DNA of 64,000 nucleotides, taken from the NCBI RefSeq assembly GCF_000820005.1, contig NZ_CDBL01000034.1, positions 141,611 through 205,610 of the forward strand, written 5' to 3'. Source of the stretch: Aeromonas piscicola. GTDB taxonomy: Bacteria; Pseudomonadota; Gammaproteobacteria; Enterobacterales; Aeromonadaceae. The notes under the pieces were generated by a model. The model was not told the origin of the DNA. It saw only the letters and a list, made by a program, of their open reading frames with translations, and ran no database searches. Below, in pieces: positions 55,621 through 64,000 of the stretch (position 1 is the first letter of the stretch; every line of letters begins with the position of its first letter). The translations under genes and the position numbers were made by a program.

Positions 55621-58308
55621 TCAGGATGGTGAAAGGCGCCTTGTGAGGCCTTTCACCGGCTTGTCGCTGCCCTCCTCGTCGGCCGACTCCTGGGGATTGA
55701 GCTGATTCACCAGCCGCTCTTCCAGTGCCAGCTGCTCGTCCTGGGTCAAGGGTTCGCCCGCGAGTGTGGTGAGGCTGAAGAAGTCCTCCACCCGCTCGCC
55801 TATGGTGGTGATCTTGGCGGCATGGAGCGACAGGCCGCACTGTTGGAACACGGCACCGATGCGGGCCAGCAGGCCTGGGGTATCCAGCGCCGTCAGCTCC
55901 AGCAGGGTGTGGCGGGTTTCGCCCTTGTGGGGCAGAAAAACGGCGCGGGTCGGTACGCTGAACTGGCGGTGGCGCCGCGACAGCGGCTTGTTGCGCAGCA
56001 CCAGTTTGCCCGGTTCCTGCAAGGCTTTCTCCAGCGCCTTCTTGATGGTGGCGGTGCGGTTGGGGCTGATGGGCTCGCCACTCGGCTCCAGCACCACGAA
56101 GGTATCCAGCACATAGTCGCTGCGCGAATTCATGATCTGGGCATCGTGGATGTTGAGGTTCTTCTGATCCAGCGCCGAGGCCACGGTGGCGAACAGATTC
56201 GGGGTGTCGCGGCAATAGATGAACACCTCGCTGCCCCCCCGGGTCGGATGCTTGCCGATGATCACCAGCGGGGCCGGGTTGTCGCCATGCTCGATGATCT
56301 TGCGACAGTGCCAGGCGATCTGCTCCGGGCTGTGGCGCAGGAAGTAGTCGGCCTTGAAGTCGCTCCACAGCTGGTTGATGGCTGCTTCCAGCACGTCCCG
56401 CTGGGCCAGGATCTGCTTGGCCTGACGCTGGTTCTCGCGAATGCGCAGCCGCATGTCGGGCGGGTTTTCCAGCCCCTGGCGCAGCGCCTTCTGGGTGGCG
56501 AAGTAGAGTTCGCGCAGCAGGGTGCCTTTCCAGTCGTTCCAGAGGGTGTCGTTGGTGGCGCAGATGTCGGCCACCGTCAGGCAGTAGATAAGGTCGAGAT
56601 GCTGCTCGTCGCGTACCTTCTGGGCAAAGTCGGTAACCACTTCGGGGTCGTAGATGTCCCGGCGCTGGGCGGTGACCGACATCAGCAGGTGGTGGCGCAC
56701 CAGCCAGGCGACCAGCCGGCTCTCGTAGCGATCCAGGCCGTGCAGCTGGCAGAACTCCAGCGCATCGACGGCGCCGAGTTCGGAGTGATCCCCGCGCCGG
56801 CCCTTGGCGATGTCGTGAAACAGGGCGGCGATGCTGAGCAGCTCCGGCTTGCGCAGCCGGGTGAACACCTCGTGGCAGAGCGGGTGGCTCTGGCGGCTGG
56901 CCGGATTGGGAAACTGGTGGATGTTCTTGAGCAGCCGGTGGGTGTGCTCATCCACCGTGTAGGCGTGGAACATGTCGAACTGCATCTGGCCGACGATGAG
57001 GTTCCACTGGGGCAAATAGGCTGCGAGGATGCCGTATTTGTGCATCAGGGAGAGCGGCTGACCTATGCCGTTGGGGTGGCGCAACAGCGCCATGAACAGG
57101 CGGCGGCACTCGGGCAGGTCCTGCAGCCAGCAGTTGAGCTTGCGGCGCGCTTCGCGCAGCTGGCGCAGAGTGGCGGAGTGGATACCGGCAATTTCCGGAT
57201 GCTGGGCTATCTGGTAGAAGAGCCGCAGTATGGCGGCGGGCTCGCGGCCAAACAGCTCGGAATCCACCGCATCGATGAGGCGACCCCGCAGCTGGAATTC
57301 GTCGGAGAGGCGGCGCACATCCATGGCGGTGTTGCCGAGAATAGCCTCGTCAAACAGCTGCAACAGCATCTCGTTGAGCTCCGAGACCCGCCGCACCGTC
57401 TGATAGAAGCGTTTCATCATCTGCTCGACTGGGCTGTTGCCTTCCCCCTCGAATCCCAGCATCTGGGCCACGGTGCGCTGGCGATCGAACAGCAGGCGGT
57501 TGTCGCCCTTGTTGATGGCCATGTGCAGGGCGAAGCGCACCTTCCAGAGGAAATTCTGGCAGTCGAGCAGCTCGCGGTACTCGGCCCGGTTGAGAAAGCC
57601 GTGGCTGGTCATCTCGAACAAGGTGGTGGCGCCGAAGTGGCGGCGGGCGACCCAGGCCAGGGTCTGGATGTCCCGTAGCCCACCCGGATTGCTCTTGAGG
57701 TCCGGCTCCAGTTTGTAGGCTGTCCCCTGAAATTGCTGGTGGCGCAGGGCCTGCTCTTCGCGCTTGGCCTGGAAGAACTGCTCGCTCGGCCAGAAGTGCT
57801 GGGGGCCGGTTGCCTCCTTGAGTTGCTGGAAACCCTCCTGGCGGCCGGTGATATAGCGCGCCTCGATCAGGTTGGTGGCGACCGTGATGTCGGCGCGGCC
57901 CTGCTCTATGCATTCGGCCACATTGCGTACCGCCTGGCCGACCTCCAGCTTGAGATCCCACAGCAAGGTGATGAATTCGCCGATGCGCAGCCCCAGCACC
58001 TCGTCCAGCTCCTCCCCTTCATAGAGGATCAGCAGGTCTATGTCGGAGTGGGGGTGCAACTCGCCGCGGCCATAGCCGCCTACTGCGATCAGGGTGAGCG
58101 CCGTCTTGTCGAAGCCGAACTTCTGCCACAGCCGGGTCAGCAACTCATCCATGTATTCGGAGCGGGTGGCCACCAGTTCTATTATGTTGTCACCGGCATC
58201 GAAACGGGCGTGCAGCCAGCCGAGAAAACGGCTCAGATACTCTTTGCAGTTCTCGCGGGTGAGCTGATCGTCGGGTAACAGATGGGGGGAAAGCAGGCTG
58301 GCATCCAT
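55621..58308 (-). CDS. glnD: Bifunctional uridylyltransferase/uridylyl-removing enzyme
   Basis: An 895-residue nitrogen sensor that uridylylates or de-uridylylates the PII protein according to glutamine. The nucleotidyltransferase motif GGYGRGELHPHSDIDL is at residues 77-92. The HD hydrolase motif FHDIAKGRRGDHSELGA is in the middle. Two C-terminal ACT domains follow, beginning at VFIYCRDTPNLFATVASALD and TLLELTALDTPGLLARIGAV. All catalytic residues seen are intact. The gene follows map on the same strand, 65 bases apart. Confidence 0.96.
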   Translation of the reverse strand: MDASLLSPHLLPDDQLTRENCKEYLSRFLGWLHARFDAGDNIIELVATRSEYMDELLTRLWQKFGFDKTALTLIAVGGYGRGELHPHSDIDLLILYEGEELDEVLGLRIGEFITLLWDLKLEVGQAVRNVAECIEQGRADITVATNLIEARYITGRQEGFQQLKEATGPQHFWPSEQFFQAKREEQALRHQQFQGTAYKLEPDLKSNPGGLRDIQTLAWVARRHFGATTLFEMTSHGFLNRAEYRELLDCQNFLWKVRFALHMAINKGDNRLLFDRQRTVAQMLGFEGEGNSPVEQMMKRFYQTVRRVSELNEMLLQLFDEAILGNTAMDVRRLSDEFQLRGRLIDAVDSELFGREPAAILRLFYQIAQHPEIAGIHSATLRQLREARRKLNCWLQDLPECRRLFMALLRHPNGIGQPLSLMHKYGILAAYLPQWNLIVGQMQFDMFHAYTVDEHTHRLLKNIHQFPNPASRQSHPLCHEVFTRLRKPELLSIAALFHDIAKGRRGDHSELGAVDALEFCQLHGLDRYESRLVAWLVRHHLLMSVTAQRRDIYDPEVVTDFAQKVRDEQHLDLIYCLTVADICATNDTLWNDWKGTLLRELYFATQKALRQGLENPPDMRLRIRENQRQAKQILAQRDVLEAAINQLWSDFKADYFLRHSPEQIAWHCRKIIEHGDNPAPLVIIGKHPTRGGSEVFIYCRDTPNLFATVASALDQKNLNIHDAQIMNSRSDYVLDTFVVLEPSGEPISPNRTATIKKALEKALQEPGKLVLRNKPLSRRHRQFSVPTRAVFLPHKGETRHTLLELTALDTPGLLARIGAVFQQCGLSLHAAKITTIGERVEDFFSLTTLAGEPLTQDEQLALEERLVNQLNPQESADEEGSDKPVKGLTRRLSPS

Positions 58309-58343
58309 GGCATCTCACACTCTCGGTCTGGCCGGATAAAGAT

Positions 58344-58368
58344 CAACCCCGGCGTGTGGCCGGGGTTG
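58344..58368 (-). terminator. Hairpin between map and glnD
   Basis: A ten-bp stem CAACCCCGGC/GCCGGGGTTG with a five-base loop. No T run, so partial termination or mRNA processing is more likely than a full stop. Confidence 0.5.
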
Positions 58369-58372
58369 AATG

Positions 58373-59161
58373 TCAAACGTGGCGGATAACGCGGTCGATG
58401 GTGTCATCGGGGCGCAGGGTGAGCACCTCGCAGCCATCCTCGGTCACCAGCAGGGTGTGTTCCCACTGGGCTGAGTCGCCGCCATCCTTGGTGGTCACGG
58501 TCCAGCCATCTTTCGGGTTGATGCGGCAGTGATACTTCTTGCTGTTGACCATGGGCTCTATGGTGAAGCACATGCCCGGCTTGAGCTCCTGCTTGCCGCC
58601 GTTGCGGTAGTGCAGGATCTGCGGTTCCTCGTGGAATTCGCTGCCGATGCCGTGGCCACAGTAGTCGCGCACCACGGAGAAACCGGCCTTCTCGACGATG
58701 GGCTGGATCAGGGCTCCTATCTCGGTGATGCACATGCCGGGGCGCACCTGCTTGATGGCGGCGTACAGGCTCTCCTGGGCGACTTTGCACAGCTGGCGAC
58801 GCAGCGGTGTGGTCTCACCCACGATGAACATGGCGGAGGTGTCACCGTGGTAGCCATCCTTGATGACGGTGATGTCCAGGTTGATGATGTCCCCTTCCCG
58901 CAATTTCTTGTGGTTGGGGATGCCGTGACAGATGACATCGTTCACCGAGGTGCAGATGGACTTGGGGAAGCCGTGGTAGTTGAGCGGGGCCGGGATCGCC
59001 TGCTGTACGTCGACAATATAGTCGTGGCACAGGGTGTTCAGCTCGTCGGTGGTGACGCCTGCCTTGACGTGGGGGGCTATCATGATCAGCACATCGGCGG
59101 CCAGCTGGCCGGCAACGCGCATCTTTTCAATCTCTTCCGGTGTCTTGATTTTAATGGACAT
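58373..59161 (-). CDS. map: Methionine aminopeptidase, type I
   Basis: A 262-residue metalloprotease that removes initiator Met from new proteins. Metal ligands are visible in order: INLDITVIKDGYHGDTSAMF (two Asp), GHGIGSEFHEEPQI (His), CFTIEPMV (Glu) and QWEHTLLVTEDG (Glu). The start MSIKIKTPEEIEKMRVAGQL follows AGAGAT. It is divergent from rpsB as in E. coli, with glnD downstream. Confidence 0.96.
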   Translation of the reverse strand: MSIKIKTPEEIEKMRVAGQLAADVLIMIAPHVKAGVTTDELNTLCHDYIVDVQQAIPAPLNYHGFPKSICTSVNDVICHGIPNHKKLREGDIINLDITVIKDGYHGDTSAMFIVGETTPLRRQLCKVAQESLYAAIKQVRPGMCITEIGALIQPIVEKAGFSVVRDYCGHGIGSEFHEEPQILHYRNGGKQELKPGMCFTIEPMVNSKKYHCRINPKDGWTVTTKDGGDSAQWEHTLLVTEDGCEVLTLRPDDTIDRVIRHV

Positions 59162-59375
59162 GGGATCTCTCTTGGGGCCTGACTGCGCATCCTGTCGATG
59201 CCCAACAATCAGGTAATGAAAAATAGATGCGTTTGCAATCAGGCCAAAATTTTATCCCCAACCCCCGTTTACTTCCAGTGTGATTGTCATCACAACGTCA
59301 AATCCTCTGCCCAGCATCCAGTACAGGGATCCATTTTTAGCACCCCAGCCGGTGGTGTCCTGACCAAAGTTATGG

Positions 59376-59381
59376 TATAAA
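59376..59381 (+). promoter_or_regulatory. Extended -10 promoter element of rpsB-tsf
   Basis: TGGTATAAA is an extended -10 (TGnTATAAA), followed by a GC-rich discriminator GCGCGCC of the kind seen in stringently controlled ribosomal promoters. No strong -35 is needed with an extended -10. The 214 bases between map and this element hold nothing else I recognise. Confidence 0.6.
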
Positions 59382-59399
59382 GCGCGCCGGAATGGGGAA

Positions 59400-59524
59400 C
59401 TTGCGTCCGCATTTCATCACCCTTACTCAATAACACACACACATCGACACCTGTACCGGGGTGCCCCTTTGGGGGTCGGTTACATGGGATGTGTGGAGGC
59501 CTAACCCCAATACAGAGGTATAAA
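59400..59524 (+). promoter_or_regulatory. Structured rpsB leader (t44/tff-like)
   Basis: The 5' leader folds: CACACATC (59438-59445) pairs with GATGTGTG (59488-59495), enclosing a GC-rich inner hairpin (ACCGGGG...CCCC...GGGGGTCGGT). It is followed by GGAGGCCTAACCCCA before the start. E. coli rpsB has an equivalent conserved leader (the t44/tff RNA) through which protein S2 represses its own mRNA. The role here is inferred from placement and fold. Confidence 0.7.
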
Positions 59525-60253
59525 ATGGCTAAAGTTTCTATGCGCGACATGCTGCAAGCCGGCGTTCACTTCGGTCACCAGACTCGTTACTGGAACCCGA
59601 AAATGAAGTCCTACATCTTCGGTGCCCGCAGCAAGGTTCACATCATCAACTTGGAAAAAACCGTTCCGATGTTTGACGATGCCATGAACTTCATCAGCTC
59701 CGTAGCTGCCAAGAAAGGCAAGGTACTGTTCGTAGGTACCAAGCGTGCCGCGTCTGAAGCCGTAAAAGATGCCGCTGATCGTTGCGACCAGTTCTATGTC
59801 AACCACCGCTGGTTGGGTGGCATGCTGACCAACTGGAAAACCGTTCGTCAGTCCATCAAGCGCCTGAAAGATCTGGAAACCCAGAGCCAGGACGGTACCT
59901 TCGAAAAGCTGACCAAGAAAGAGGCGCTGATGCGTACTCGCGAAATGGACAAGCTGGAGAAGAGCCTGGGTGGTATCAAGAACATGGGCGGCCTGCCTGA
60001 CGTGCTGTTCGTTGTCGATGCCGACCACGAGCACATCGCTATCAAAGAAGCCAACAACCTGGGTATCCCGGTAGTTTCCATCGTTGATACCAACTCCAAC
60101 CCGGACGGCGTTGATTACGTCATCCCGGGTAACGACGATGCTATCCGTGCCGTACAGCTGTATCTGAATGCTGCTGCTGACACCGTACTGGAAGCTCGCG
60201 CTCAGGACATCGTTGTTCAAGCCGAACAAGATGGCTTCGTTGAAGCTGAGTAA
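59525..60253 (+). CDS. rpsB: 30S ribosomal protein S2
   Basis: A 242-residue ribosomal protein. [20 protein letters not shown] is the universal start, with [17 protein letters not shown] and the coiled-coil insertion [20 protein letters not shown] further on. The ATG at 59525 after GAGGT is clear. It is first in rpsB-tsf; a hairpin between the two lowers or tunes tsf expression. Confidence 0.98.
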   Translation: MAKVSMRDMLQAGVHFGHQTRYWNPKMKSYIFGARSKVHIINLEKTVPMFDDAMNFISSVAAKKGKVLFVGTKRAASEAVKDAADRCDQFYVNHRWLGGMLTNWKTVRQSIKRLKDLETQSQDGTFEKLTKKEALMRTREMDKLEKSLGGIKNMGGLPDVLFVVDADHEHIAIKEANNLGIPVVSIVDTNSNPDGVDYVIPGNDDAIRAVQLYLNAAADTVLEARAQDIVVQAEQDGFVEAE

Positions 60254-60303
60254 TTGATAAGGACTGAAAAGCCCTTATTAACCAAGCTGATGTAATTGGT
60301 TAG

Positions 60304-60330
60304 CAGGGGCCCTTGTGGCCCCTGTTTCTT
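60304..60330 (+). terminator. Attenuator-like hairpin between rpsB and tsf
   Basis: An eight-bp stem CAGGGGCC/GGCCCCTG, loop CTTGT, followed by TTTCTT. It allows partial read-through to tsf, as in E. coli. Confidence 0.75.
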
Positions 60331-60357
60331 GTCAATTCAAGACCGAGGATACTGGAC

Positions 60358-61239
60358 ATGGCTAACGTTACTGCCGCCCTGGTAAAAGAACTGCGCGAGC
60401 GCACCGCCGCTGGCATGATGGATTGCAAAAAAGCACTGGAAGAAGCCGCTGGTGATATCGAGCTGGCAATCGAGAACATGCGCAAATCCGGTCAGGCCAA
60501 AGCCGCCAAGAAAGCAGGCCGTATCGCTGCTGAAGGCGTGATTTTCGCCCGTACCGAAGGCAACATTGCTGCCATGATCGAGCTGAACAGCGAAACCGAC
60601 TTCGTCGCCAAAGATGCCAGCTTCATGGCAATGGGCCAGAAGATCGCCGATATCGCCGCGACCCAGAAAATTGCTGACGTTGACGCCCTGAAAGCGACCG
60701 ATTTCGGCAACGGTGAGTCCATCGAGCTGACCATCACCAACCTGATTGCCAAGATCGGTGAGAACATGAACCTGCGTCGCGTGATGCTGGTTGAAGGTGA
60801 CAACCTGGGCACCTACGTTCACGGTTCCCGCATTGGTGTTATCACCAAGCTGACCGGTGGTTCCGCCGAGCTGGCCAAAGATCTGGCCATGCACGTTGCA
60901 GCCAACAGCCCGCAATTCGTCAAGCCTGAAGACGTGTCTGCTGAAGTCGTTGCCAAAGAGCGCGAAATTCAGATCGACATCGCCATCAACTCCGGCAAGC
61001 CGAAAGAGATCGCCGAGAAGATGGTTGAAGGCCGCATGAAGAAGTTCACCGGTGAGGTTTCCCTTACTGGTCAGCCGTTCGTGAAGGATCCTTCCATGAC
61101 GGTTGCCGAGCTGCTGAAGAAAGAAGGCGCTGACGTTGTCTCCTTCACCCGTTTCGAAGTGGGCGAAGGCATCGAGAAGCAAGAGACCGATTTCGCTGCT
61201 GAAGTAGCAGCCCAAATCGCGGCCGCTCAGAAGGCCTAA
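60358..61239 (+). CDS. tsf: Elongation factor Ts
   Basis: A 293-residue nucleotide exchange factor for EF-Tu. The N-terminal UBA-like domain reads [20 protein letters not shown] and contains the EF-Tu contact; [20 protein letters not shown] is the conserved core motif with TDFVAK. The start at 60358 follows GAGGA; upstream in-frame codons lie in the attenuator. Confidence 0.98.
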   Translation: MANVTAALVKELRERTAAGMMDCKKALEEAAGDIELAIENMRKSGQAKAAKKAGRIAAEGVIFARTEGNIAAMIELNSETDFVAKDASFMAMGQKIADIAATQKIADVDALKATDFGNGESIELTITNLIAKIGENMNLRRVMLVEGDNLGTYVHGSRIGVITKLTGGSAELAKDLAMHVAANSPQFVKPEDVSAEVVAKEREIQIDIAINSGKPKEIAEKMVEGRMKKFTGEVSLTGQPFVKDPSMTVAELLKKEGADVVSFTRFEVGEGIEKQETDFAAEVAAQIAAAQKA

Positions 61240-61263
61240 CCGAACCGGTTTTTCCGTTTCCCC

Positions 61264-61290
61264 AGACCGCGACTTATGTCGCGGTCTTTA
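61264..61290 (+). terminator. Hairpin between tsf and pyrH
   Basis: A ten-bp stem AGACCGCGAC/GTCGCGGTCT, TTAT loop and TTTATAT tail. Confidence 0.8.
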
Positions 61291-61310
61291 TATGACCAGG
61301 AATCAGTGAC

Positions 61311-62045
61311 ATGAGTACCAATCCCAAGCCTGCATACAGACGTGTTCTTCTGAAGTTGAGTGGTGAAGCCCTGCAAGGATCCGAGGGTTTTGGCATTGAT
61401 CCGGCGGTGCTGGAGCGGATGGCCCAAGAGATCAAAGAACTGGTTGAGCTGGGTGTTCAGGTCGGTCTGGTCATCGGTGGCGGCAACCTGTTCCGTGGTG
61501 CCGGTCTTGCCAAAGCGGGCATGAACCGCGTGGTGGGCGACCACATGGGTATGCTGGCCACCGTGATGAACGGTCTGGCCATGCGTGATGCCCTGCATCG
61601 TGCTTATGTGAATGCCCGTCTGATGTCTGCCATCTCTCTGCAGGGCGTCTGCGATTCCTATAGCTGGGCCGAGGCCATCAGCCAGCTGCGCGCCGGCAAG
61701 GTAGTGATCTTCTCTGCCGGTACCGGCAATCCCTTCTTTACCACCGACTCCGCGGCCTGCTTGCGCGGGATCGAGATCGAAGCCGACGTGGTGCTCAAGG
61801 CCACCAAGGTCGATGGCGTATTCACGGATGACCCGGTCAAGAACCCGGATGCCGTGCTGTACCATGAATTGAGTTATGATGAAGTTCTTGAAAAAGAACT
61901 CAAAGTGATGGATCTTGCTGCTTTTACTCTGGCCCGTGACCATGATCTGCCGATCCGCGTGTTCAACATGAACAAACCGGGTGCGCTGCGTCGGGTTATC
62001 ATGGGTGAGCCGGAAGGCACCCTGATCCACCACATCGGCAAGTAA
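61311..62045 (+). CDS. pyrH: Uridylate kinase
   Basis: A 244-residue hexameric UMP kinase of the amino acid kinase fold, supplying UDP. Conserved pieces: [13 protein letters not shown] at the phosphate site, [15 protein letters not shown], and [20 protein letters not shown]. It follows tsf with a hairpin between, and frr comes next, the standard order. Confidence 0.97.
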   Translation: MSTNPKPAYRRVLLKLSGEALQGSEGFGIDPAVLERMAQEIKELVELGVQVGLVIGGGNLFRGAGLAKAGMNRVVGDHMGMLATVMNGLAMRDALHRAYVNARLMSAISLQGVCDSYSWAEAISQLRAGKVVIFSAGTGNPFFTTDSAACLRGIEIEADVVLKATKVDGVFTDDPVKNPDAVLYHELSYDEVLEKELKVMDLAAFTLARDHDLPIRVFNMNKPGALRRVIMGEPEGTLIHHIGK

Positions 62046-62106
62046 GACAAGAGATCAGGCTGGAAGGCGCTCTTATTCATTACGCCAGCAAATAAATATG
62101 ATAGAC

Positions 62107-62127
62107 ACGAGCCGCGTGGCGGCTCGT
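62107..62127 (+). other. Short hairpin before frr
   Basis: CGAGCCGC/GCGGCTCG with a three-base loop, about 20 bases before the frr start and without a T run. It may affect mRNA processing or translation. Confidence 0.4.
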
Positions 62128-62147
62128 TCGCCAAAAGGAAAACCACT

Positions 62148-62705
62148 GTGATCAACGAGATTAAAAACGACGCCAAGGACCGTATGGCCAAGAGCGTAGA
62201 GTCGCTCAAGACCCAGATGTCCAAGATCCGTACCGGCCGTGCTCACCCGAGCCTGCTCGACGGTATCCAGGTTGAGTATTACGGTGCTGCCACTCCTCTG
62301 AAACAGTTGGCCAACGTGGTGGCAGAAGATGCTCGTACCCTGTCCATCTCCATTTTTGACCGCTCCATGATCCAGGCGGTAGAAAAGGCAATCCTGACCT
62401 CTGATCTGGGCCTGAACCCGTCCAGCAACGGTCAGACCCTGCGCGTGCCCTTGCCGCCGCTGACCGAGGAGCGTCGCCGCGATCTGACCAAGATCGTCCG
62501 TGCCGAAGCCGAAGGTGCCCGTGTGGCCGTGCGCAACATCCGTCGCGATGCCAACGCCGACCTGAAAGCGCTGCTCAAGGACAAAGAGATCTCCGAAGAC
62601 GACGACCGTCGTGCCCAGGAAGAGATCCAGAAACTCACTGATGCCTTCATCAAGCTGGTGGATGACGCCCTGGCCGCGAAGGAAAAGGAGCTAATGGAAA
62701 TCTAA
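62148..62705 (+). CDS. frr: Ribosome recycling factor
   Basis: A 185-residue factor that, with EF-G, splits the post-termination ribosome. It begins with a GTG at 62148 (read [20 protein letters not shown]), followed by the conserved [36 protein letters not shown] and the C-terminal helix ending [17 protein letters not shown] precedes the start. Confidence 0.97.
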   Translation: MINEIKNDAKDRMAKSVESLKTQMSKIRTGRAHPSLLDGIQVEYYGAATPLKQLANVVAEDARTLSISIFDRSMIQAVEKAILTSDLGLNPSSNGQTLRVPLPPLTEERRRDLTKIVRAEAEGARVAVRNIRRDANADLKALLKDKEISEDDDRRAQEEIQKLTDAFIKLVDDALAAKEKELMEI

Positions 62706-62726
62706 GTCTCTGACAGGTATATTACG

Positions 62727-62758
62727 AGCGCCGTGTAGTGCCCCTGCACGGCGCTTTT
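62727..62758 (+). terminator. Terminator-like hairpin between frr and uppS
   Basis: A nine-bp stem AGCGCCGTG/CACGGCGCT with an 11-base loop and TTTT tail. Confidence 0.8.
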
Positions 62759-62777
62759 GTCTTTGTGGGAGAAATGA

Positions 62778-63554
62778 ATGTCGCTTTTGGCAGCGTTAGG
62801 TGATTGTGCCAACTCGTCCTTGCCTCGTCATGTGGCCATCATCATGGATGGCAACGGACGCTGGGCTCAGAACCGTGGCAAGATGCGGGTCTATGGTCAC
62901 AAGGCGGGCGTGCAGTCTGTTCGTGAGGCGGTGACCTTTGCCGCGCGCGCCAAGATAGAGGCGTTGACCCTGTTTGCCTTCTCCAGTGAGAACTGGCGGC
63001 GGCCGGAGGGGGAGGTCAGTGCCCTGATGGAGCTGTTCCTGACCGTGCTGGGCCGTGAGGTCAAGAAACTGCACAGCAACGGGATCCGGCTCAAGGTGAT
63101 CGGTGATACCGCCCGCTTCAGCGACCGCTTGCAGGCCAAGATCGCCAAGGCCGAGGCCCTGACCGCCGACAACCAGGGGCTGACCCTCAATATTGCTGCC
63201 AATTACGGTGGCCAGTGGGATATCGCCCAGGCGGCCCGTAAACTGGCTCGTGCCGTGGCGGCGGGCGAGCTGGATGCCGATGCCATCGATGAGTCCCTGC
63301 TGGCCGGGCAAGTCTGCATGGCCGACCTGCCCCCCGTGGATCTGTTGATCCGGACCGGTGGCGATCATCGCATCAGCAATTTTGTGTTATGGCAGCTCGC
63401 CTATGCCGAGCTCTATTTTACCCCGGTATTGTGGCCCGATTTCAACGAGGCCGAGTTCAGTGAGGCCGTTGCCTCTTTCGTTGCCCGTGAGCGTCGCTTC
63501 GGGTGTACGGGTGAACAGATACGGGAATTGATCGCCGAGCATCAGACCGGCTAA
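62778..63554 (+). CDS. uppS: Undecaprenyl diphosphate synthase
   Basis: A 258-residue cis-prenyltransferase making the C55 lipid carrier for cell wall building. The catalytic Asp is in [14 protein letters not shown] (about residue 25), with [15 protein letters not shown] and the C-terminal [20 protein letters not shown]. The order frr-uppS-cdsA is the usual one. cdsA starts 27 bases after the stop. Confidence 0.96.
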   Translation: MSLLAALGDCANSSLPRHVAIIMDGNGRWAQNRGKMRVYGHKAGVQSVREAVTFAARAKIEALTLFAFSSENWRRPEGEVSALMELFLTVLGREVKKLHSNGIRLKVIGDTARFSDRLQAKIAKAEALTADNQGLTLNIAANYGGQWDIAQAARKLARAVAAGELDADAIDESLLAGQVCMADLPPVDLLIRTGGDHRISNFVLWQLAYAELYFTPVLWPDFNEAEFSEAVASFVARERRFGCTGEQIRELIAEHQTG

Positions 63555-63581
63555 ACCCCCTCCCAAGAGAGAGGTTTCTTT

Positions 63582-64000
63582 TGCTAAAACAACGAATTAT
63601 TACCGCTTTGCTACTGGTTCCCCTGGTGTTGGGGGCGCTATTTTTTCTGCCGTTGAAATTCTTTGCCCTGTTGGCAGCTTTGGTGTTTCTGTTGGCCAGC
63701 CGCGAGTGGAGTGGCTTCGTTACTGCCCAGCCGCAGCAATGGCTGCCGCTGGTGTTCTGTCTGTTGCTCGGTGCCAGCCTGTTCTGGCTGCCGGTCGAGC
63801 AGCTGTGGACCCCGCACTTGCATCCGCTGGTGATGGGCGTGCTCTGGACCGCGGTTAGCTGGTGGCTGCTGGGGCTGTTGCTGGTATTGCGTTATCCCCA
63901 GAGCGCCAAGCTGTGGAAAGAGTCCATCTGGCTCAAGTCCCTGTTCGGTCTGGTGACCCTTGTGCCCTTCTTCTGGTCCTTGGTGGCCATCCGAGGTTAC
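63582..64000 (+). CDS. cdsA: Phosphatidate cytidylyltransferase, N-terminal part
   Basis: The first 139 codons are visible before the window ends; the frame is open throughout. The hydrophobic start LKQRIITALLLVPLVLGALF and the REWSGF motif near residue 43 match CdsA, which makes CDP-diacylglycerol for phospholipid synthesis. The start is a TTG at 63582 with AGAGAGAGG before it; no better ATG is in frame. The catalytic C-terminal signature lies outside the window. Confidence 0.93.

Noticed and set aside
55822-57678. Rightward 618-codon frame opposite glnD
   Set aside because: Shadow of glnD; the product has no motif and the codon pattern follows glnD's third positions.

Overview
The window is a bacterial chromosome segment from a gammaproteobacterium, almost certainly Aeromonas. 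Several points support this: a complete Na+-translocating NADH:quinone reductase operon with apbE and nqrM, a budR/budA/budB acetoin locus, GC-rich coding sequence, enterobacterial-type neighbourhoods (yajL-panE-yajQ, yajG-ampG-bolA, gcvA-ygdD-rlmM, syd-yqcC-truC-yqcA, dapD-glnD-map/rpsB-tsf-pyrH-frr-uppS-cdsA), and small domain-of-unknown-function genes shared by Aeromonas and Vibrio. The species cannot be settled by reading alone.

Region 1 (1-7600) is the accessory part. It holds the end of a type VI secretion VgrG spike, a DUF4123 adaptor, a VasX-like pore-forming effector with a MIX motif, and a membrane immunity protein. This is the same order as vgrG-2/vasW/vasX/tsiV2 of Vibrio cholerae. 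Behind it lies a decaying array of repeated effector-tail plus immunity modules: two frameshifted immunity copies and three effector-tail fragments, visibly more AT-rich than the flanks. One immunity copy carries an 80-bp array of 16 pentanucleotide units inside a membrane-segment codon stretch.

Region 2 (7600-19450) has the divergent budR / budA-budB fermentation locus, panE-yajL, yajQ, a Tsx-type porin, and the leftward rlmG-yajG-ppiA-orf-ampG group opposite bolA. Region 3 (19787-26962) is the nqrABCDEF-apbE-nqrM operon, which makes, flavinylates and matures the sodium pump. Region 4 (26975-34070) has a small periplasmic protein, dinB, a chemoreceptor, a GcvB-type small RNA divergent from gcvA, then a hydrolase, ygdD and rlmM.

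Region 5 (34079-49146) has a leftward block: a secreted hypothetical, an NAD-type isocitrate dehydrogenase, xni, ppnN, a GGDEF diguanylate cyclase with an upstream TPR protein carrying a decayed GGDEF domain, and queF. The rightward genes syd and yqcC-truC-yqcA flank a leftward cluster of five small conserved genes of unknown role (DUF3549, DUF3301, DUF2789, a KfrA-like protein, DUF2310). Two sets of intergenic tandem repeats occur here: one made from the queF terminator, the other upstream of yqcC.

Region 6 (49147-53954) is carbohydrate uptake: maltoporin lamB, malM and the glucose PTS permease ptsG. Region 7 (54102-64000) is the conserved core: yaeH, dapD, glnD and map leftward, and rpsB (with its structured leader), tsf, pyrH, frr, uppS and the start of cdsA rightward. 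No tRNA, rRNA, CRISPR array, insertion sequence or phage gene was recognised.
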